NCBI GenBank assembly: GCA_958426425.1
Contig: CATZYY010000011.1
Coordinates: 1-32,013 of the forward strand
Origin: an uncultured Oscillospiraceae bacterium
Lineage (GTDB): Bacteria; Bacillota; Clostridia; Oscillospirales; Oscillospiraceae
Length of the DNA stretch: 32,013 nt
Reading direction: 5' to 3'
Positions 20,891 through 29,568 of the stretch are shown piece by piece; positions within the stretch are counted from its first letter, which is position 1, and every line of letters begins with the position of its first letter. Position numbers and translations under genes: made by a program. The notes beneath the pieces were generated by a model. It saw nothing but the letters and a program-made list of their open reading frames with translations, was not told the DNA's origin and ran no database searches.

Positions 20891-23129
20891 AACTGCGCTT
20901 GGCATAGTAGTTCATCAGGCACCCGTCCAGGATGATCTCCTTTTCGTCGTCGGTGAGCCCACGGACGTGAAGCGTCAGGTCCTCCACGGCGCCGCTTGCC
21001 CGGATGACCTTGGCGGGAATGTCCTCCTGCCCGGCGGCGATGGCCGCCCGGATGCCGGGGACGAACACGTAATCCCCATTGTCGTAGGGGAACTCCGTCC
21101 CCTGGTCCAGGGTGAAGGGCAGGATGCCCCAGTTGATGCAGTTGGAGCGGTAGCGCTTGGTGGCGAACTCATAGCAGATGTTGGCGAAGCCCCCCAGCAC
21201 CTTCTGACAGGAGGCAGCCTGCTCCCGGGCGGAGCCGTCGCCGGGCTTATTGGCAAAAACGCAGGAGCCGAACTGAGTGGTCTCCAGCAGGGCGGCGCCG
21301 TCGCCCACCTTGTCCAGCACGGCCTTCAGCGCCTCCGGGGCATTGCCGGCCAGGCGCTCCGCCTCCAGAGCCGCCGCCGCTTTGGCCCGGCCCACGTAGG
21401 CCGGCTCCCGGCGGGAGAGGGTGAACTCCGCCAGCCGCAAGGGGTTGGAGCGGTAGGAGGAGGTCTCGCCGGAGGGGATCAGCTCGTCGGTGGTGGTCAC
21501 CGGGTCCCGCAGCACCGCCGCCAGCTCCACCAACAGGTTCTCGGTGAGCGGCTGCATCTTGGGCCAGTCGGTGATGTTGGGGCCCATGACCAGCTCCACA
21601 CTGGGGTCGGCCTTGCCGAAGCCGTAGTACAGCCGCTTGTCGTAGACCTCTTTGGCGAAGTGGTAGGGCCGGCGGACCGGCTGATAGTCGATATCGGTGG
21701 CGGCGGTGATCCGGCCGCCGTTGAGGGCCGTGGCGGCAATGGACCGGGCGTCCATGAGGCAGACGCCGGCGAACTGCCCCTCGGCGGGCTTGGAGCCCTC
21801 CCGGTTGGGGAAGTTGCGGGTGGTGTGCCGCAGGGAAAGGCCGTTGTTGGCGGGCACGTCTCCGGCGCCGAAGCAGGGTCCGCAGAAGCTGGGTTTGATG
21901 ACGGCGCCGCTCTCCAGCAGAGCCGTGGTGGCGCCGATCTTGGTCAGCTCCAGGCTGACGGGTACGCTGGTGGGGTACACGTCCAGGGTGAAGGCGCCGT
22001 TGCCGGTGGAACCGTTGCGCAGGATGTCCGCTGCTTCGGCGATGTTGTCGAACAGGCCGCCGGCGCAGCCGGCGATCACGCCCTGGTCCGCCCAGACGCC
22101 GCCGTGGTGGATTTTGTTCGCCAGCTGGGGGTTGGCCTTGGGATAGCGCTTGCGGGCGTCGGCCTCCACAGAGGCGAGAATGTCGGCGGCGTTGTCCAGG
22201 AACTCATGGATGGTGTAGGCATTGGAGGGATGGAAGGGCAGGGCAATCATGGGCTCCACGGTGGAGAGGTCAATTTCGATGTACTTGTCGTAATAGGCGC
22301 CGTCCTGGGGAGATAAGGCCTTGTAGTCCTTGGAGCGGCGGTGGACCTTGTAGAACTCCTCCGTCTCCCGGTCCGTGACCCAGATGGAGGAGAGGCAGGT
22401 GGTCTCCGTGGTCATGACGTCGATGCCGTTGCGGAAGTCGATGGGCAAAGACGCCACGCCGGGACCGGCGAACTCCAGCACCCGGTTGTTGACAAAGCCG
22501 CTTTCAAAGGTGGCCTTTACCAGGGCAATGGCCACGTCGTGAGGTCCCACGCCCCGGCGGGGCACGCCGGTGAGCCACACCAGCACCACCTCAGGATAGG
22601 GGATGTCCCAGGTGTTTTTCAGCAGCTGCTTGGCAAGCTCCGGACCGCCCTCGCCCACGGCCATGGTGCCGAGAGCCCCATACCGGGTGTGGGAGTCGGA
22701 ACCCAGGATCATCTTGCCGCAGCCGGCCATCTGCTCCCTTGCGTAGGAGTGGATGACGGACTGGTTGGCGGGGACGTAGATGCCGCCGTACTTCTTGGCG
22801 GCGGAGAGTCCGAACACGTGGTCGTCTTCGTTGATGGTGCCGCCCACGGCGCAGAGGCTGTTGTGGCAGTTGGTCAGGGCGTAGGGCACCGGGAACTCCT
22901 TCATGCCGGAGGCCCGGGCCTGCTGGATGATGCCCACATAGGTGATGTCGTGGGAGATCAGGGCGTCAAATTTGACCTGGAGATGCGCCGGGTCACCGGA
23001 TACGCTGTGGGATTGAAGGATGGACCAGGCCATGGTCCGCTGGCGGCCCTGGTCGGGGGTGACGCCGTCGGCTCTGTCCCGTAGGGCGCCGCCGGACAGG
23101 AACACACCGTTGTTGTGCAGAGTGATCAT
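20889..23129 (-). CDS. Aconitate hydratase (aconitase/YbhJ-like hydratase)
   Basis: 746 residues of the aconitase family. It contains GSDSHTRYGALG and GPHDVAIALVK in the first third. GCAGGLFDN (the first cluster cysteine) is in the middle, followed by FCGPCFGAGD, with two further cysteines for a [4Fe-4S] cluster. The C-terminal swivel part has GDGSAREQAA and RSNCINWGILPF. Aconitase isomerises citrate to isocitrate. The start at 23129 has AGGAGG nearby. The length and N-terminus (ITLHNNGVFLSGG) are closer to the YbhJ-type hydratase branch than to classical AcnA, so I give no gene symbol. Together with the icd product it makes 2-oxoglutarate; citrate synthase is not in the window. Confidence 0.88.
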   Translation of the reverse strand: MITLHNNGVFLSGGALRDRADGVTPDQGRQRTMAWSILQSHSVSGDPAHLQVKFDALISHDITYVGIIQQARASGMKEFPVPYALTNCHNSLCAVGGTINEDDHVFGLSAAKKYGGIYVPANQSVIHSYAREQMAGCGKMILGSDSHTRYGALGTMAVGEGGPELAKQLLKNTWDIPYPEVVLVWLTGVPRRGVGPHDVAIALVKATFESGFVNNRVLEFAGPGVASLPIDFRNGIDVMTTETTCLSSIWVTDRETEEFYKVHRRSKDYKALSPQDGAYYDKYIEIDLSTVEPMIALPFHPSNAYTIHEFLDNAADILASVEADARKRYPKANPQLANKIHHGGVWADQGVIAGCAGGLFDNIAEAADILRNGSTGNGAFTLDVYPTSVPVSLELTKIGATTALLESGAVIKPSFCGPCFGAGDVPANNGLSLRHTTRNFPNREGSKPAEGQFAGVCLMDARSIAATALNGGRITAATDIDYQPVRRPYHFAKEVYDKRLYYGFGKADPSVELVMGPNITDWPKMQPLTENLLVELAAVLRDPVTTTDELIPSGETSSYRSNPLRLAEFTLSRREPAYVGRAKAAAALEAERLAGNAPEALKAVLDKVGDGAALLETTQFGSCVFANKPGDGSAREQAASCQKVLGGFANICYEFATKRYRSNCINWGILPFTLDQGTEFPYDNGDYVFVPGIRAAIAAGQEDIPAKVIRASGAVEDLTLHVRGLTDDEKEIILDGCLMNYYAKRS

Positions 23130-23176
23130 GGGGAGACCTCCTGTATCCTGCGGAAAGTCCGCGTTTATTCCGCTTC

Positions 23177-23185
23177 AATATAGCA
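23177..23185 (-). promoter_or_regulatory. Extended -10 promoter of the aconitase gene
   Basis: On the minus strand TGC followed by TATATT (23182-23177). The -35 is poor. A GCGGA/TCCGC palindrome (23150-23162) lies in the leader, between promoter and ribosome site. Confidence 0.6.
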
Positions 23186-23254
23186 CAAAACCGTCCGCTT
23201 GAAAAGAGCCGTTTTGCAGGAATCCGAATCTGTTCCTGCAAAATGAAAGAAATG

Positions 23255-23297
23255 TCATAAGAAAACAGCGGCCAGCCGAATCCGGCTGGCCGCTGTT
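23255..23297 (-). terminator. Terminator of the sodium-dependent transporter gene
   Basis: Perfect 15-bp stem (23264-23278 with 23283-23297), 4-base loop, followed on the minus strand by TTTTCTTAT. Confidence 0.9.
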
Positions 23298-23372
23298 GGA
23301 CAGATCGATCAATAATGGAAGTGAAGCCTTGGACCAGCGTGCTGTAAAGCGCGGCGGAAGTGCTAAGATCGC

Positions 23373-24752
23373 TTAGCCTGCCGGTTTGATGATCAGGCCC
23401 TGAATCAAAATCACCAGGATGATCACCGGCAGAATGAACTGGAAATAGGGCTTGAAGGCTCGGGACATCTTCAGGCCAGTGCCGGTATTGGCTTCGGCCA
23501 GGTATTTGTCGAAACCCCAACCCCACTTGCTGACGCAGAACAGCAGATATACCAGGGAGCCCAAAGGCAGCAGCAGGTTGCTGACAAGGAAGTCCTCCAC
23601 ATCCAGGATCTGGCCGCCGTTGACGGCGTTGGGCAGCACCACGGAGAAATACCAGGAGCTGTAACCCAGGATGCAGGGCATGCTGGCGATCAGAATGAAT
23701 ACGCAACAGATAATGGTGGCCTTCTTCCGTGTCCAGCCGAAGCTGTCGATGCAGGTGGCCATGATGTTTTCAAACACGGCCAGGACGGTGGTGAAGCTGG
23801 CAAAGGTCATAAACAGGAAGAACAGCGCCCCCCAGATTCGACCGCCGGTCATGTTGACGAACACCCGGGGCAGCGTCATGAAGATCAGAGCGGGGCCGCT
23901 GTTGGCCTCCACGCCGAAGCTGAAGCAGGCGGGGAAGATAATCATGCCGGCCATGAGGGCCACGAAGGTGTCCAGACAGCAGATCCGGACCGACTCGCCG
24001 GTAAGGGAGTTGTCCTTGGACATGTAGCTGCCGAAAATCTCCATGGCGGCGATGCCCAGGCTCAGGGTAAAGAAGGACTGGTTCATGGCGGCAGTGATCA
24101 CATTGCCCAGGCCCTCTTCCATGGCCCGCTGGAAGTCGGGCAGCAGATAGAATTTCACACCCTCGGCAGCTCCGTCCAGGGTCAGGCTGTGGACCGCCAG
24201 CACCACGATCAATGTCAGCAGGGCCAGCATCATCCACTTACTGATCCGCTCCAGGCCCTTCTGGAGGCCGAAGGAGCAGACCAGGAAACCAGCCAGCACG
24301 ATGATAACCATGAAAATGGTCATCTCACCGGGGTTGGCCAGCATGGCGTTGAACACGCCGTCAATGGCGTCGTTGGGCATGCCGTCGAAGGCACCCACGG
24401 TAAATTTGTAGAAATAATCCAGCATCCAGCCGGCCACGGTGGTGTAGTACATCATCAGCAGGCAGCAGCCGATCAGGCAGAACCAGCCGTGAATGTGCCA
24501 TTTGCTGCCCTTGGGCTCCAATGCTTTGTAACCCTCCACGGCGCTCTTGCGGCTGGCACGGCCCACCGCCAACTCCATGGTCAGCACGGGTACGCCCATG
24601 ATCACCAGAAACAGCAGGTAGAACAGCACGAACACGCCGCCGCCGTTCTCGCCGGTTACATAGGGGAATTTCCATACGTTGCCGATACCGATGGCGCAGC
24701 CTGCGCTCACCAGCAGGAATCCCAGCCGGGATTGAAAGTTTTCACGCTTCAT
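23373..24752 (-). CDS. Sodium-dependent transporter, SNF/NSS family
   Basis: 459 residues from ATG 24752, with an AGGGAG site upstream. SRLGFLLVSAGCAIGIGNVWKFPYVTGENGGG at residues 8-39 is the TM1 signature of the neurotransmitter:sodium symporter family, with the unwound Gly region. About eleven to twelve hydrophobic helices follow. The sodium-site and substrate helix region LGIAAMEIFGSYMSKD is present. Bacterial members take up amino acids or similar small molecules with sodium; the substrate is not predictable here. It is divergent from the isochorismatase-type gene, 177 bases apart. A strong terminator follows it. Confidence 0.93.
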   Translation of the reverse strand: MKRENFQSRLGFLLVSAGCAIGIGNVWKFPYVTGENGGGVFVLFYLLFLVIMGVPVLTMELAVGRASRKSAVEGYKALEPKGSKWHIHGWFCLIGCCLLMMYYTTVAGWMLDYFYKFTVGAFDGMPNDAIDGVFNAMLANPGEMTIFMVIIVLAGFLVCSFGLQKGLERISKWMMLALLTLIVVLAVHSLTLDGAAEGVKFYLLPDFQRAMEEGLGNVITAAMNQSFFTLSLGIAAMEIFGSYMSKDNSLTGESVRICCLDTFVALMAGMIIFPACFSFGVEANSGPALIFMTLPRVFVNMTGGRIWGALFFLFMTFASFTTVLAVFENIMATCIDSFGWTRKKATIICCVFILIASMPCILGYSSWYFSVVLPNAVNGGQILDVEDFLVSNLLLPLGSLVYLLFCVSKWGWGFDKYLAEANTGTGLKMSRAFKPYFQFILPVIILVILIQGLIIKPAG

Positions 24753-24876
24753 GAAATTGTATCTCCCTCTCTCATTTCCACCGTCTGGAGCACGCATGGC
24801 CGCAGACGATAAACTCTATGGTAGCTGACTGGCGTGGAAAAGTCAACCACTGGGGCGAAAAAAAGAGATCATAGGC

Positions 24877-24905
24877 TGGAAAAGACGGAAAAAGACTGCT
24901 ACAAT
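24877..24905 (+). promoter_or_regulatory. Promoter of the isochorismatase-type gene
   Basis: TGGAAA (24877-24882), 17-base spacer, TACAAT (24900-24905), preceded by TGC (extended -10). Confidence 0.7.
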
Positions 24906-24929
24906 AAAAAACAAGGCTGGAGGTGCCGT

Positions 24930-25457
24930 ATGGATATTTTAATTGTGGTGGATATGCAAAACGATTTTGTCTCTGGTGCTCTGGGTACCCAAGAGGCTGT
25001 TGACATCGTACCCTACGTGGTGGGGCGGGTGGTGGATGGCATCAACCGGGGGGAGGAGATCCTGTTTACCCGGGATACCCATGAGTCCGATTATCTGGAC
25101 ACCCAGGAGGGAAAGAAACTGCCGGTGCCCCACTGTGTCCAGGGCACCGAGGGGTGGGAGATCATCCCGCAGCTGCAGCCGGACACCGTGGGCCGCACTG
25201 TCATCGACAAGCCCACCTTCGGCAGCCGGGAGCTGGGAGAGGTGCTGTCCCGTCTGAATGAGCGGGAGCCGGTGAAGAAAATCACCCTCATCGGCGTGTG
25301 TACCGATATCTGCGTGCTCTCCAACGCACTGCTGGCCAAGGCCTTTTTGCCGGAGGCGGAGATCGTGGTGGAGGCGGGCTGCTGTGCCGGCGTCACACCG
25401 GAGGCCCACCGGACGGCCCTGGAGGCCATGGGTCCCTGCCAGATCACCGTGAAATGA
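24930..25457 (+). CDS. Isochorismatase-family cysteine hydrolase (nicotinamidase-like)
   Basis: 175 residues from ATG 24930, with GGAGGT upstream. The catalytic triad of the family is in place: Asp8 (VVDMQNDF), Lys94 (DKPTFGS) and Cys128 (GVCTDICV). Possible metal ligands Asp49 and His51 (FTRDTHE) and His68 (PVPHC) are present, so a nicotinamidase-like amidase is a good guess. Family members also include isochorismatases and other amidases. Cytoplasmic. A strong terminator ends the gene. Divergent to the transporter, so the two may be co-regulated, but this is inference. Confidence 0.88.
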   Translation: MDILIVVDMQNDFVSGALGTQEAVDIVPYVVGRVVDGINRGEEILFTRDTHESDYLDTQEGKKLPVPHCVQGTEGWEIIPQLQPDTVGRTVIDKPTFGSRELGEVLSRLNEREPVKKITLIGVCTDICVLSNALLAKAFLPEAEIVVEAGCCAGVTPEAHRTALEAMGPCQITVK

Positions 25458-25472
25458 CCTCAAACGTGCAAC

Positions 25473-25513
25473 ATCCGGCGTCTCCCTATTTTTGGGAGAC
25501 GCCGGATTGTTTG
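25473..25513 (+). terminator. Terminator after the cysteine hydrolase gene
   Basis: Perfect 14-bp stem (25473-25486 with 25494-25507), 7-base loop with T-run, then TGTTTGG. The T-tail is modest. Confidence 0.75.
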
Positions 25514-25761
25514 GAGTGACGACGATCGGCCATGATTGCGCAAAGTGTCCCGTGTGCCTGCATGAACCGCGGCAAATATCCACCCACTTCCTCGCTTACC
25601 GGCAGGGACAGCGCGCAGAAGACGACGCGGCAGGACAGATGTCTGCTTATCGTGGAGGGACGGACGTTAGACGGCCACGGTCCCGTTACTATGCCGCACG
25701 TGGGAAAAATGGCAGTGCTCCAAAGGAAGGCCTGCCGCCTGCATCTGTTTGACTGGTGTGC
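25508..25761. other. Intergenic stretch without a supported gene
   Basis: A plus frame can be read from 25532 to 25780 but it has no ribosome site and no family resemblance, and it overlaps the end of the DJ-1 gene. I see no RNA or repeat here. Confidence 0.5.
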
Positions 25762-26316
25762 TCAGCAGTCCGGATGCTGAATCCGCTCCTTGACGGACAG
25801 CGCCTCCTGGGGGCTCACCAGCAGTCGTACCAGCTCCAGACCCAGGTCGATGGCAAAGCCCAGGCCCCGGGCAGTGGTGAAGGGGCCGTCGGTGACCACG
25901 CCCTGGTCCGTCCAATGGCCGCAGGGGACCTTGTCCCGCCAGGTGGGGTAGCTGGTGGCGGTGCGGCCCGCCAGCAGGCCCAGTCCGCCCAGGACGCTGG
26001 GCGCGGCGCAGATGGCGGCGATTCGGTCGCCCCGGGCGGCGGCATCCTTCAGAAGGGCGGCAAGGCCCCCATGAGCTGTCAGGTTCTCCACGCCCTTGCC
26101 GCCGCCGGGCAGAAACAGCACGTCTCCCGGCTGGAAGACGGTTTCCTCAAAAAGCCGGTCCGCCAGTACCGTGATGTTATGGGAGCCGGTGACCTCCCGG
26201 CGGCCCATGATGGAGATCAGCTCCACCTGGATGCCGCCCCGCCGGGCAATGTCCACCACTGCCAGGCACTCCACTTCCTCCATTCCATCTGCCACAAAGG
26301 CATAGAGCTTGCTCAT
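25762..26316 (-). CDS. DJ-1/PfpI family protein
   Basis: 184 residues from ATG 26316, with AAAAGGAGG upstream. The nucleophile elbow AAICAAPSVLG has Cys103 and the paired Glu of the family is near DGMEEVE (13-14). LPGGGKGVENL (69-79) and a glycine-rich stretch near 135 fit the family. DJ-1-type proteins act as glyoxalase/deglycase-like enzymes or chaperones; the exact role of bacterial copies is debated. It sits 69 bases downstream of the PF06541 gene, probably in one transcript. Confidence 0.9.
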   Translation of the reverse strand: MSKLYAFVADGMEEVECLAVVDIARRGGIQVELISIMGRREVTGSHNITVLADRLFEETVFQPGDVLFLPGGGKGVENLTAHGGLAALLKDAAARGDRIAAICAAPSVLGGLGLLAGRTATSYPTWRDKVPCGHWTDQGVVTDGPFTTARGLGFAIDLGLELVRLLVSPQEALSVKERIQHPDC

Positions 26317-26385
26317 AGATGTCCTCCTTTTAATTCCGGCCCAAAGCCGGTTCTTTTTATGGATTTCGCGGCTGAGCCACGGCAT

Positions 26386-26955
26386 TTACCCCAGAGACAA
26401 CGCCACAGTGGCGACTATGTCCAGCGCAAAGATCACCACCAGTACCCAGAACACGATCTTCCGCCTGGAACCCAGCGCTTCCACCAGTTTTTCAAACAGG
26501 GGCTGCAGCACCAGCAGAAACAGCAGGCCTCCCAGACCAAACCGGATGGAGGGGGACAGGGCAATGCGGCCCTGGAAGTTGATGGCGTAGTCCACGTAAG
26601 TCTGCCAGGGCCAGGCGCCGGTCAGCGCCTCCAAAATATAACTGGTGACCAGCTCAATGGCGGTGGCCACCGCCATGCACCCCACAAACAGCGCCAGTGG
26701 ACGCACCACCCAGCGGAACAGCGCCCCGCCCCGCTTTTTCAGCAGCCAGCCAAAGCACAGCAAAAAGGCCAGGGCACCCACGCCGTACACGGGGCAGTAG
26801 GGACCCAGCAGTACGCCCCGGTCCGAGTAACCCCAGCGGTAGACCACCACCTCTAAAAATACCTCGTAAATCCAGCCGATGAGGGAGTAGAGCAGAAAAT
26901 ACAGGAACAGGGCCTGAACAGCCTCCTGCCGGGTTTGAGGTTCAAAGCGCCTCAT
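26386..26955 (-). CDS. Putative ABC transporter permease (PF06541, CmpB-like) membrane protein
   Basis: 189 residues from ATG 26955, with AAAGGAG upstream. Five hydrophobic helices: ALFLYFLLYSLIGWIYEVFLE, GVGALAFLLCFGWLL, LALFVGCMAVATAIELV, IRFGLGGLLFLLVLQPLF and VFWVLVVIFALDIVATVAL. Family hallmarks are visible: GWIYEVFLEVVVYR near the start, SDRGVLLGPYCPVYG, TSYILEALTGAWPW and NFQGRIALSPSIRFG. The Pfam name ABC_trans_CmpB is historical; a transport role is not proven. Its promoter shares a sequence motif with the divergent mini-RNase III promoter. Confidence 0.85.
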   Translation of the reverse strand: MRRFEPQTRQEAVQALFLYFLLYSLIGWIYEVFLEVVVYRWGYSDRGVLLGPYCPVYGVGALAFLLCFGWLLKKRGGALFRWVVRPLALFVGCMAVATAIELVTSYILEALTGAWPWQTYVDYAINFQGRIALSPSIRFGLGGLLFLLVLQPLFEKLVEALGSRRKIVFWVLVVIFALDIVATVALSLG

Positions 26956-26984
26956 AAGACGGCTCCTTTCTTCGTTGTGGTACC

Positions 26985-27013
26985 ATCCTACCATGCCGGG
27001 GCCGGATGCGCAA
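26985..27013 (-). promoter_or_regulatory. Promoter of the PF06541 gene
   Basis: On the minus strand: TTGCGC (27013-27008), 17-base spacer, TAGGAT (26990-26985), preceded by TGG (extended -10). The downstream side of the -10 overlaps TGTGGTACCA (26976-26985). Confidence 0.6.
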
Positions 27014-27092
27014 GGGAAACCTCCACGCCGAAAATTTAGATGGAAAAGAAGACCATGATATGAGCTTTTCCCCCTCCGCGCCCTCCTTTTGG

Positions 27093-27127
27093 GTGACAAA
27101 GTTCGCAAAGTGTGGTACAATACCACA
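27093..27127 (+). promoter_or_regulatory. Promoter and 17-bp palindrome upstream of mrnC
   Basis: GTGACA (27093-27098), 17-base spacer, TACAAT (27116-27121), with a TGG extended -10. The -10 lies inside a palindrome, TGTGGTA-CAA-TACCACA (27111-27127), a candidate operator. Confidence 0.7.
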
Positions 27128-27230
27128 AGCCGCCAAGGTGCGGCCAAGATACGTGATATGGGCAGCCCGGGAGCATGTGCCCGTTTAAGAGCCCTGCGCC
27201 TGCGGCATACGCCCATAAGGAGAGAACCGG

Positions 27231-27632
27231 ATGAACGACTATTTTCAGCCTCAGCTGAGCGAGGACCAGCTCCGCGCCATCAGCTCCATCGGCCTTGCCC
27301 ACATGGGGGACGCGGTGTTTGAAATTCTGGTCCGCGCGTGGCTGTGCACCCATGGAAAAGCCACGGGAAAGGGCCTCCACCAGGCCACGGTGGCCCTGGT
27401 GCGGGCGGAGTCCCAGGCGGAGCGGGCGGAGCGGATTCTGCCCCTGCTGACGGAGGAGGAGGCCGCGGTATTTCGCCGGGGCCGCAACGCCCAGGTCCAC
27501 ACCATCCCGACCCACGCCAGCCGGGCCCAGTACGCCCAGGCCACGGCGTTGGAGGCGCTGCTGGGTTGGCTGTACCTGCGCGGACAGCGGGAGCGGATCA
27601 ATGCGCTGTTCTGCGCCATGATGGAGGAGTGA
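27231..27632 (+). CDS. mrnC: Mini-ribonuclease 3
   Basis: 133 residues, AAGGAG 7 bases upstream. The catalytic fold of RNase III without a dsRNA-binding domain: IGLAHMGDAVFEILVRAWL contains Asp27 and Glu31 of the nuclease signature. RRGRNAQVHTIPTHAS and ATALEALLGWLYL with Glu108 form the second conserved block. Known mini-III matures the 5' and 3' ends of 23S rRNA precursors. The gene is 4 bases before rqcH, so both are likely co-transcribed. In many Firmicutes it lies near cysS, not here. Confidence 0.95.
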   Translation: MNDYFQPQLSEDQLRAISSIGLAHMGDAVFEILVRAWLCTHGKATGKGLHQATVALVRAESQAERAERILPLLTEEEAAVFRRGRNAQVHTIPTHASRAQYAQATALEALLGWLYLRGQRERINALFCAMMEE

Positions 27633-27636
27633 GACC

Positions 27637-29379
27637 ATGCCCTTGGATGCAATTTGTCTGCAGGCGGTGGTGGGGGAGCTGAAGCCCCTGCTGACGGGGC
27701 TGCGGATCGACAAAGTCCAGATGCCCACCCGGGACCAGGTGGTGCTGACTCTGCGGGCCGGACGGCTGCTGCTCAACGCCGGCGCCGGGGCGCCCAGATT
27801 GCAGATGACGGCCCTGACCCGGGAGAACCCGGCGGAGCCGCCCATGTTCTGTATGCTGCTGCGCAAGCATCTGGTGGGCGCCCGGGTGGCGGACATCACC
27901 CAGCCGCCGCTGGAGCGGCTGGTGCGGCTGGAGCTGGACAGCGCCGACGATTTTGGCCGTCCCGGCCACCGGACGCTGGTGCTGGAGGCCATGGGCCGCC
28001 GGTCCAACCTGATTTTGCTGGATGAGGAGGGCCGGATCATCGACTGCCTGCGGCGGGTGGACGCGGAGATGTCCGCCGCCCGGCAGGTGCTGCCGGGCCT
28101 CTATTATCTGCCGCCGGCCTCCCAGGGGCGGCTGCCGGTGACGGAGGAGACGGAGGCGGGGTTCCGGGAAAAGCTGGCGTCCGCTCCGCCGGAGCAGACC
28201 GTTGACAGATTTTTGCTGGACCAGTATTTTGGAATCTCCCCTCTCATTGCCCGGGAGCTTTCTTTCCAGGCCGCCGGGGCCACAGACGCCCGGCTCTTTG
28301 GCCTGGGGCCGGAGGGGGAGCGGCAGCTGTGGGCGGAGCTGGAGAAGCTGATCGCGGAGATCCGGGAAAACCGCTTCACGCCCGTGGGACTGAAGCGGAA
28401 CGGAGAGCCGCTGGATTTTTCCTATCGGCCCATTTGGCAATACGGCACTGCCGCGGAGCAGGTGCGCTATGACAGCTTCTCCGCCCTGATGGACGACTTC
28501 TACGCCCAGCGGGAGCGGGCGGAGCGGCTGCGGCAGCGGGGGGCGGATTTGACCCGAGCCGCCTCCACCGCCCGGGACCGGCTGCGGCGGAAGCTGGCGG
28601 CTCAGGAAAAGGAGTATGCCCAAACCCAGGAGCGGGACCAGCTGCGGCTGTGGGGCGACCTGATCACCGCCAACCTCTACCGGATGGAGCGGGGACAGCG
28701 TATCCTGGAAACGGAGAACTACTACGACCCGGACTGCGGCACCGTGCAGGTGACCCTGGACCCGCTGCTGACGCCGCAGCAGAACGCCGCCAAATACTAC
28801 AAGCGCTACACCAAGGCCAAGACCGCCCAGCGGTATCTGCGGGAGCAGATGGACACTGCCCGGCGGGACCTGGAGTATTTGGAGAGCGTGCTGGAGGAGC
28901 TGGACCGGGCGGAGGGCGATCAGGACTTCTCCGACATCCGGGAGGAGCTCCGTCAGGCGGGCTTTTTGCGCAAGCAGGGGAAAAAGCAGATCTCCCGTCC
29001 GGCCAAGCCGCTGGAGTTTCGCACCTCCGCCGGCCTGCGGGTCCTGGTGGGCCGCAGCAACCGGCAGAATGACCGCCTGACCCACGACGCCGACCGCCGG
29101 GATCTGTGGTTCCACACCCAGAAGATCCACGGCGCCCATGTGATCCTCTGCACCGGGGGACAGGAGGCGGACGAGGCATCCCTGGAGGAGGCCGCCGGGC
29201 TTGCCGCCTGGTTCTCCCAGGCCAAGCACAGCGCCAACGTGCCTGTGGACTGTACGGCGGTGAAGAACGTGAAAAAGCCCGCCGGAGCCCGACCGGGCAT
29301 GGTGACCTATACCAATTTCCGCACGCTGTATGTGACGCCCCGGGAGGAGCTGGTTCAAAAGCTGCGGGTGGGGAAGTAA
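27637..29379 (+). CDS. rqcH: Rqc2 homolog RqcH (NFACT family)
   Basis: 580 residues. NFACT-N spans about residues 1-190, with RKHLVGARVADITQPPLERL. The usual DR pair of the tRNA-binding loop reads E93-R94. A helix-hairpin-helix region follows (about 195-250). A long coiled coil (about 285-410, AQRERAERLRQRG, RYLREQMDTARRDLEYL) precedes NFACT-R near 470-580, with GRSNRQNDRLTHD and RRDLWFHTQKIHGAHVIL. RqcH binds stalled 50S-peptidyl-tRNA complexes and adds C-terminal Ala tails for degradation. Older annotations call it a fibronectin-binding protein. A strong terminator follows. Confidence 0.93.
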   Translation: MPLDAICLQAVVGELKPLLTGLRIDKVQMPTRDQVVLTLRAGRLLLNAGAGAPRLQMTALTRENPAEPPMFCMLLRKHLVGARVADITQPPLERLVRLELDSADDFGRPGHRTLVLEAMGRRSNLILLDEEGRIIDCLRRVDAEMSAARQVLPGLYYLPPASQGRLPVTEETEAGFREKLASAPPEQTVDRFLLDQYFGISPLIARELSFQAAGATDARLFGLGPEGERQLWAELEKLIAEIRENRFTPVGLKRNGEPLDFSYRPIWQYGTAAEQVRYDSFSALMDDFYAQRERAERLRQRGADLTRAASTARDRLRRKLAAQEKEYAQTQERDQLRLWGDLITANLYRMERGQRILETENYYDPDCGTVQVTLDPLLTPQQNAAKYYKRYTKAKTAQRYLREQMDTARRDLEYLESVLEELDRAEGDQDFSDIREELRQAGFLRKQGKKQISRPAKPLEFRTSAGLRVLVGRSNRQNDRLTHDADRRDLWFHTQKIHGAHVILCTGGQEADEASLEEAAGLAAWFSQAKHSANVPVDCTAVKNVKKPAGARPGMVTYTNFRTLYVTPREELVQKLRVGK

Positions 29380-29387
29380 GTTGACAT

Positions 29388-29424
29388 AAAATCAGCCTGC
29401 TTTTGGAAAACAGGCTGATTTTTT
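29388..29424 (+). terminator. Terminator after rqcH
   Basis: 12-bp stem (29388-29399 with 29411-29422) and a run of six T ending the right arm (29419-29424). Confidence 0.92.
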
Positions 29425-29441
29425 CTGTGTAATTCTTAAAA

Positions 29442-29498
29442 GCAAGGGGATTTTTTGTGAAAATTTTCCCTTGCAAATTACTAGGAAAGGTATACAAT
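29442..29498 (+). promoter_or_regulatory. Promoter of the antiporter gene, with inverted repeat
   Basis: TTGCAA (29471-29476), 16-base spacer, TACAAT (29493-29498). A GCAAGGG/CCCTTGC inverted repeat (29442-29448 and 29468-29474) has its right arm overlapping the -35. It may be an operator. Confidence 0.6.
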
Positions 29499-29568
29499 GA
29501 GTGGCCGTGTAAAAGAAAAGTAAACGATTACTGCACCCGGAGGTCACCGGAGAAAAGAGGAGTGCATC

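Noticed and set aside
20844..22316. Long open frame on the plus strand opposite the aconitase gene
   Set aside because: Gly/Val/Ala-rich translation with no family likeness, antisense to a clear aconitase; typical shadow in GC-rich DNA.
25532..25780. 82-codon plus-strand frame near the DJ-1 gene
   Set aside because: No ribosome site, no family likeness, overlaps the end of DJ-1.
27598..29358. Very long open frame on the minus strand opposite rqcH
   Set aside because: Leu/Pro/Gly/Gln-biased translation without domains, fully antisense to RqcH; shadow.
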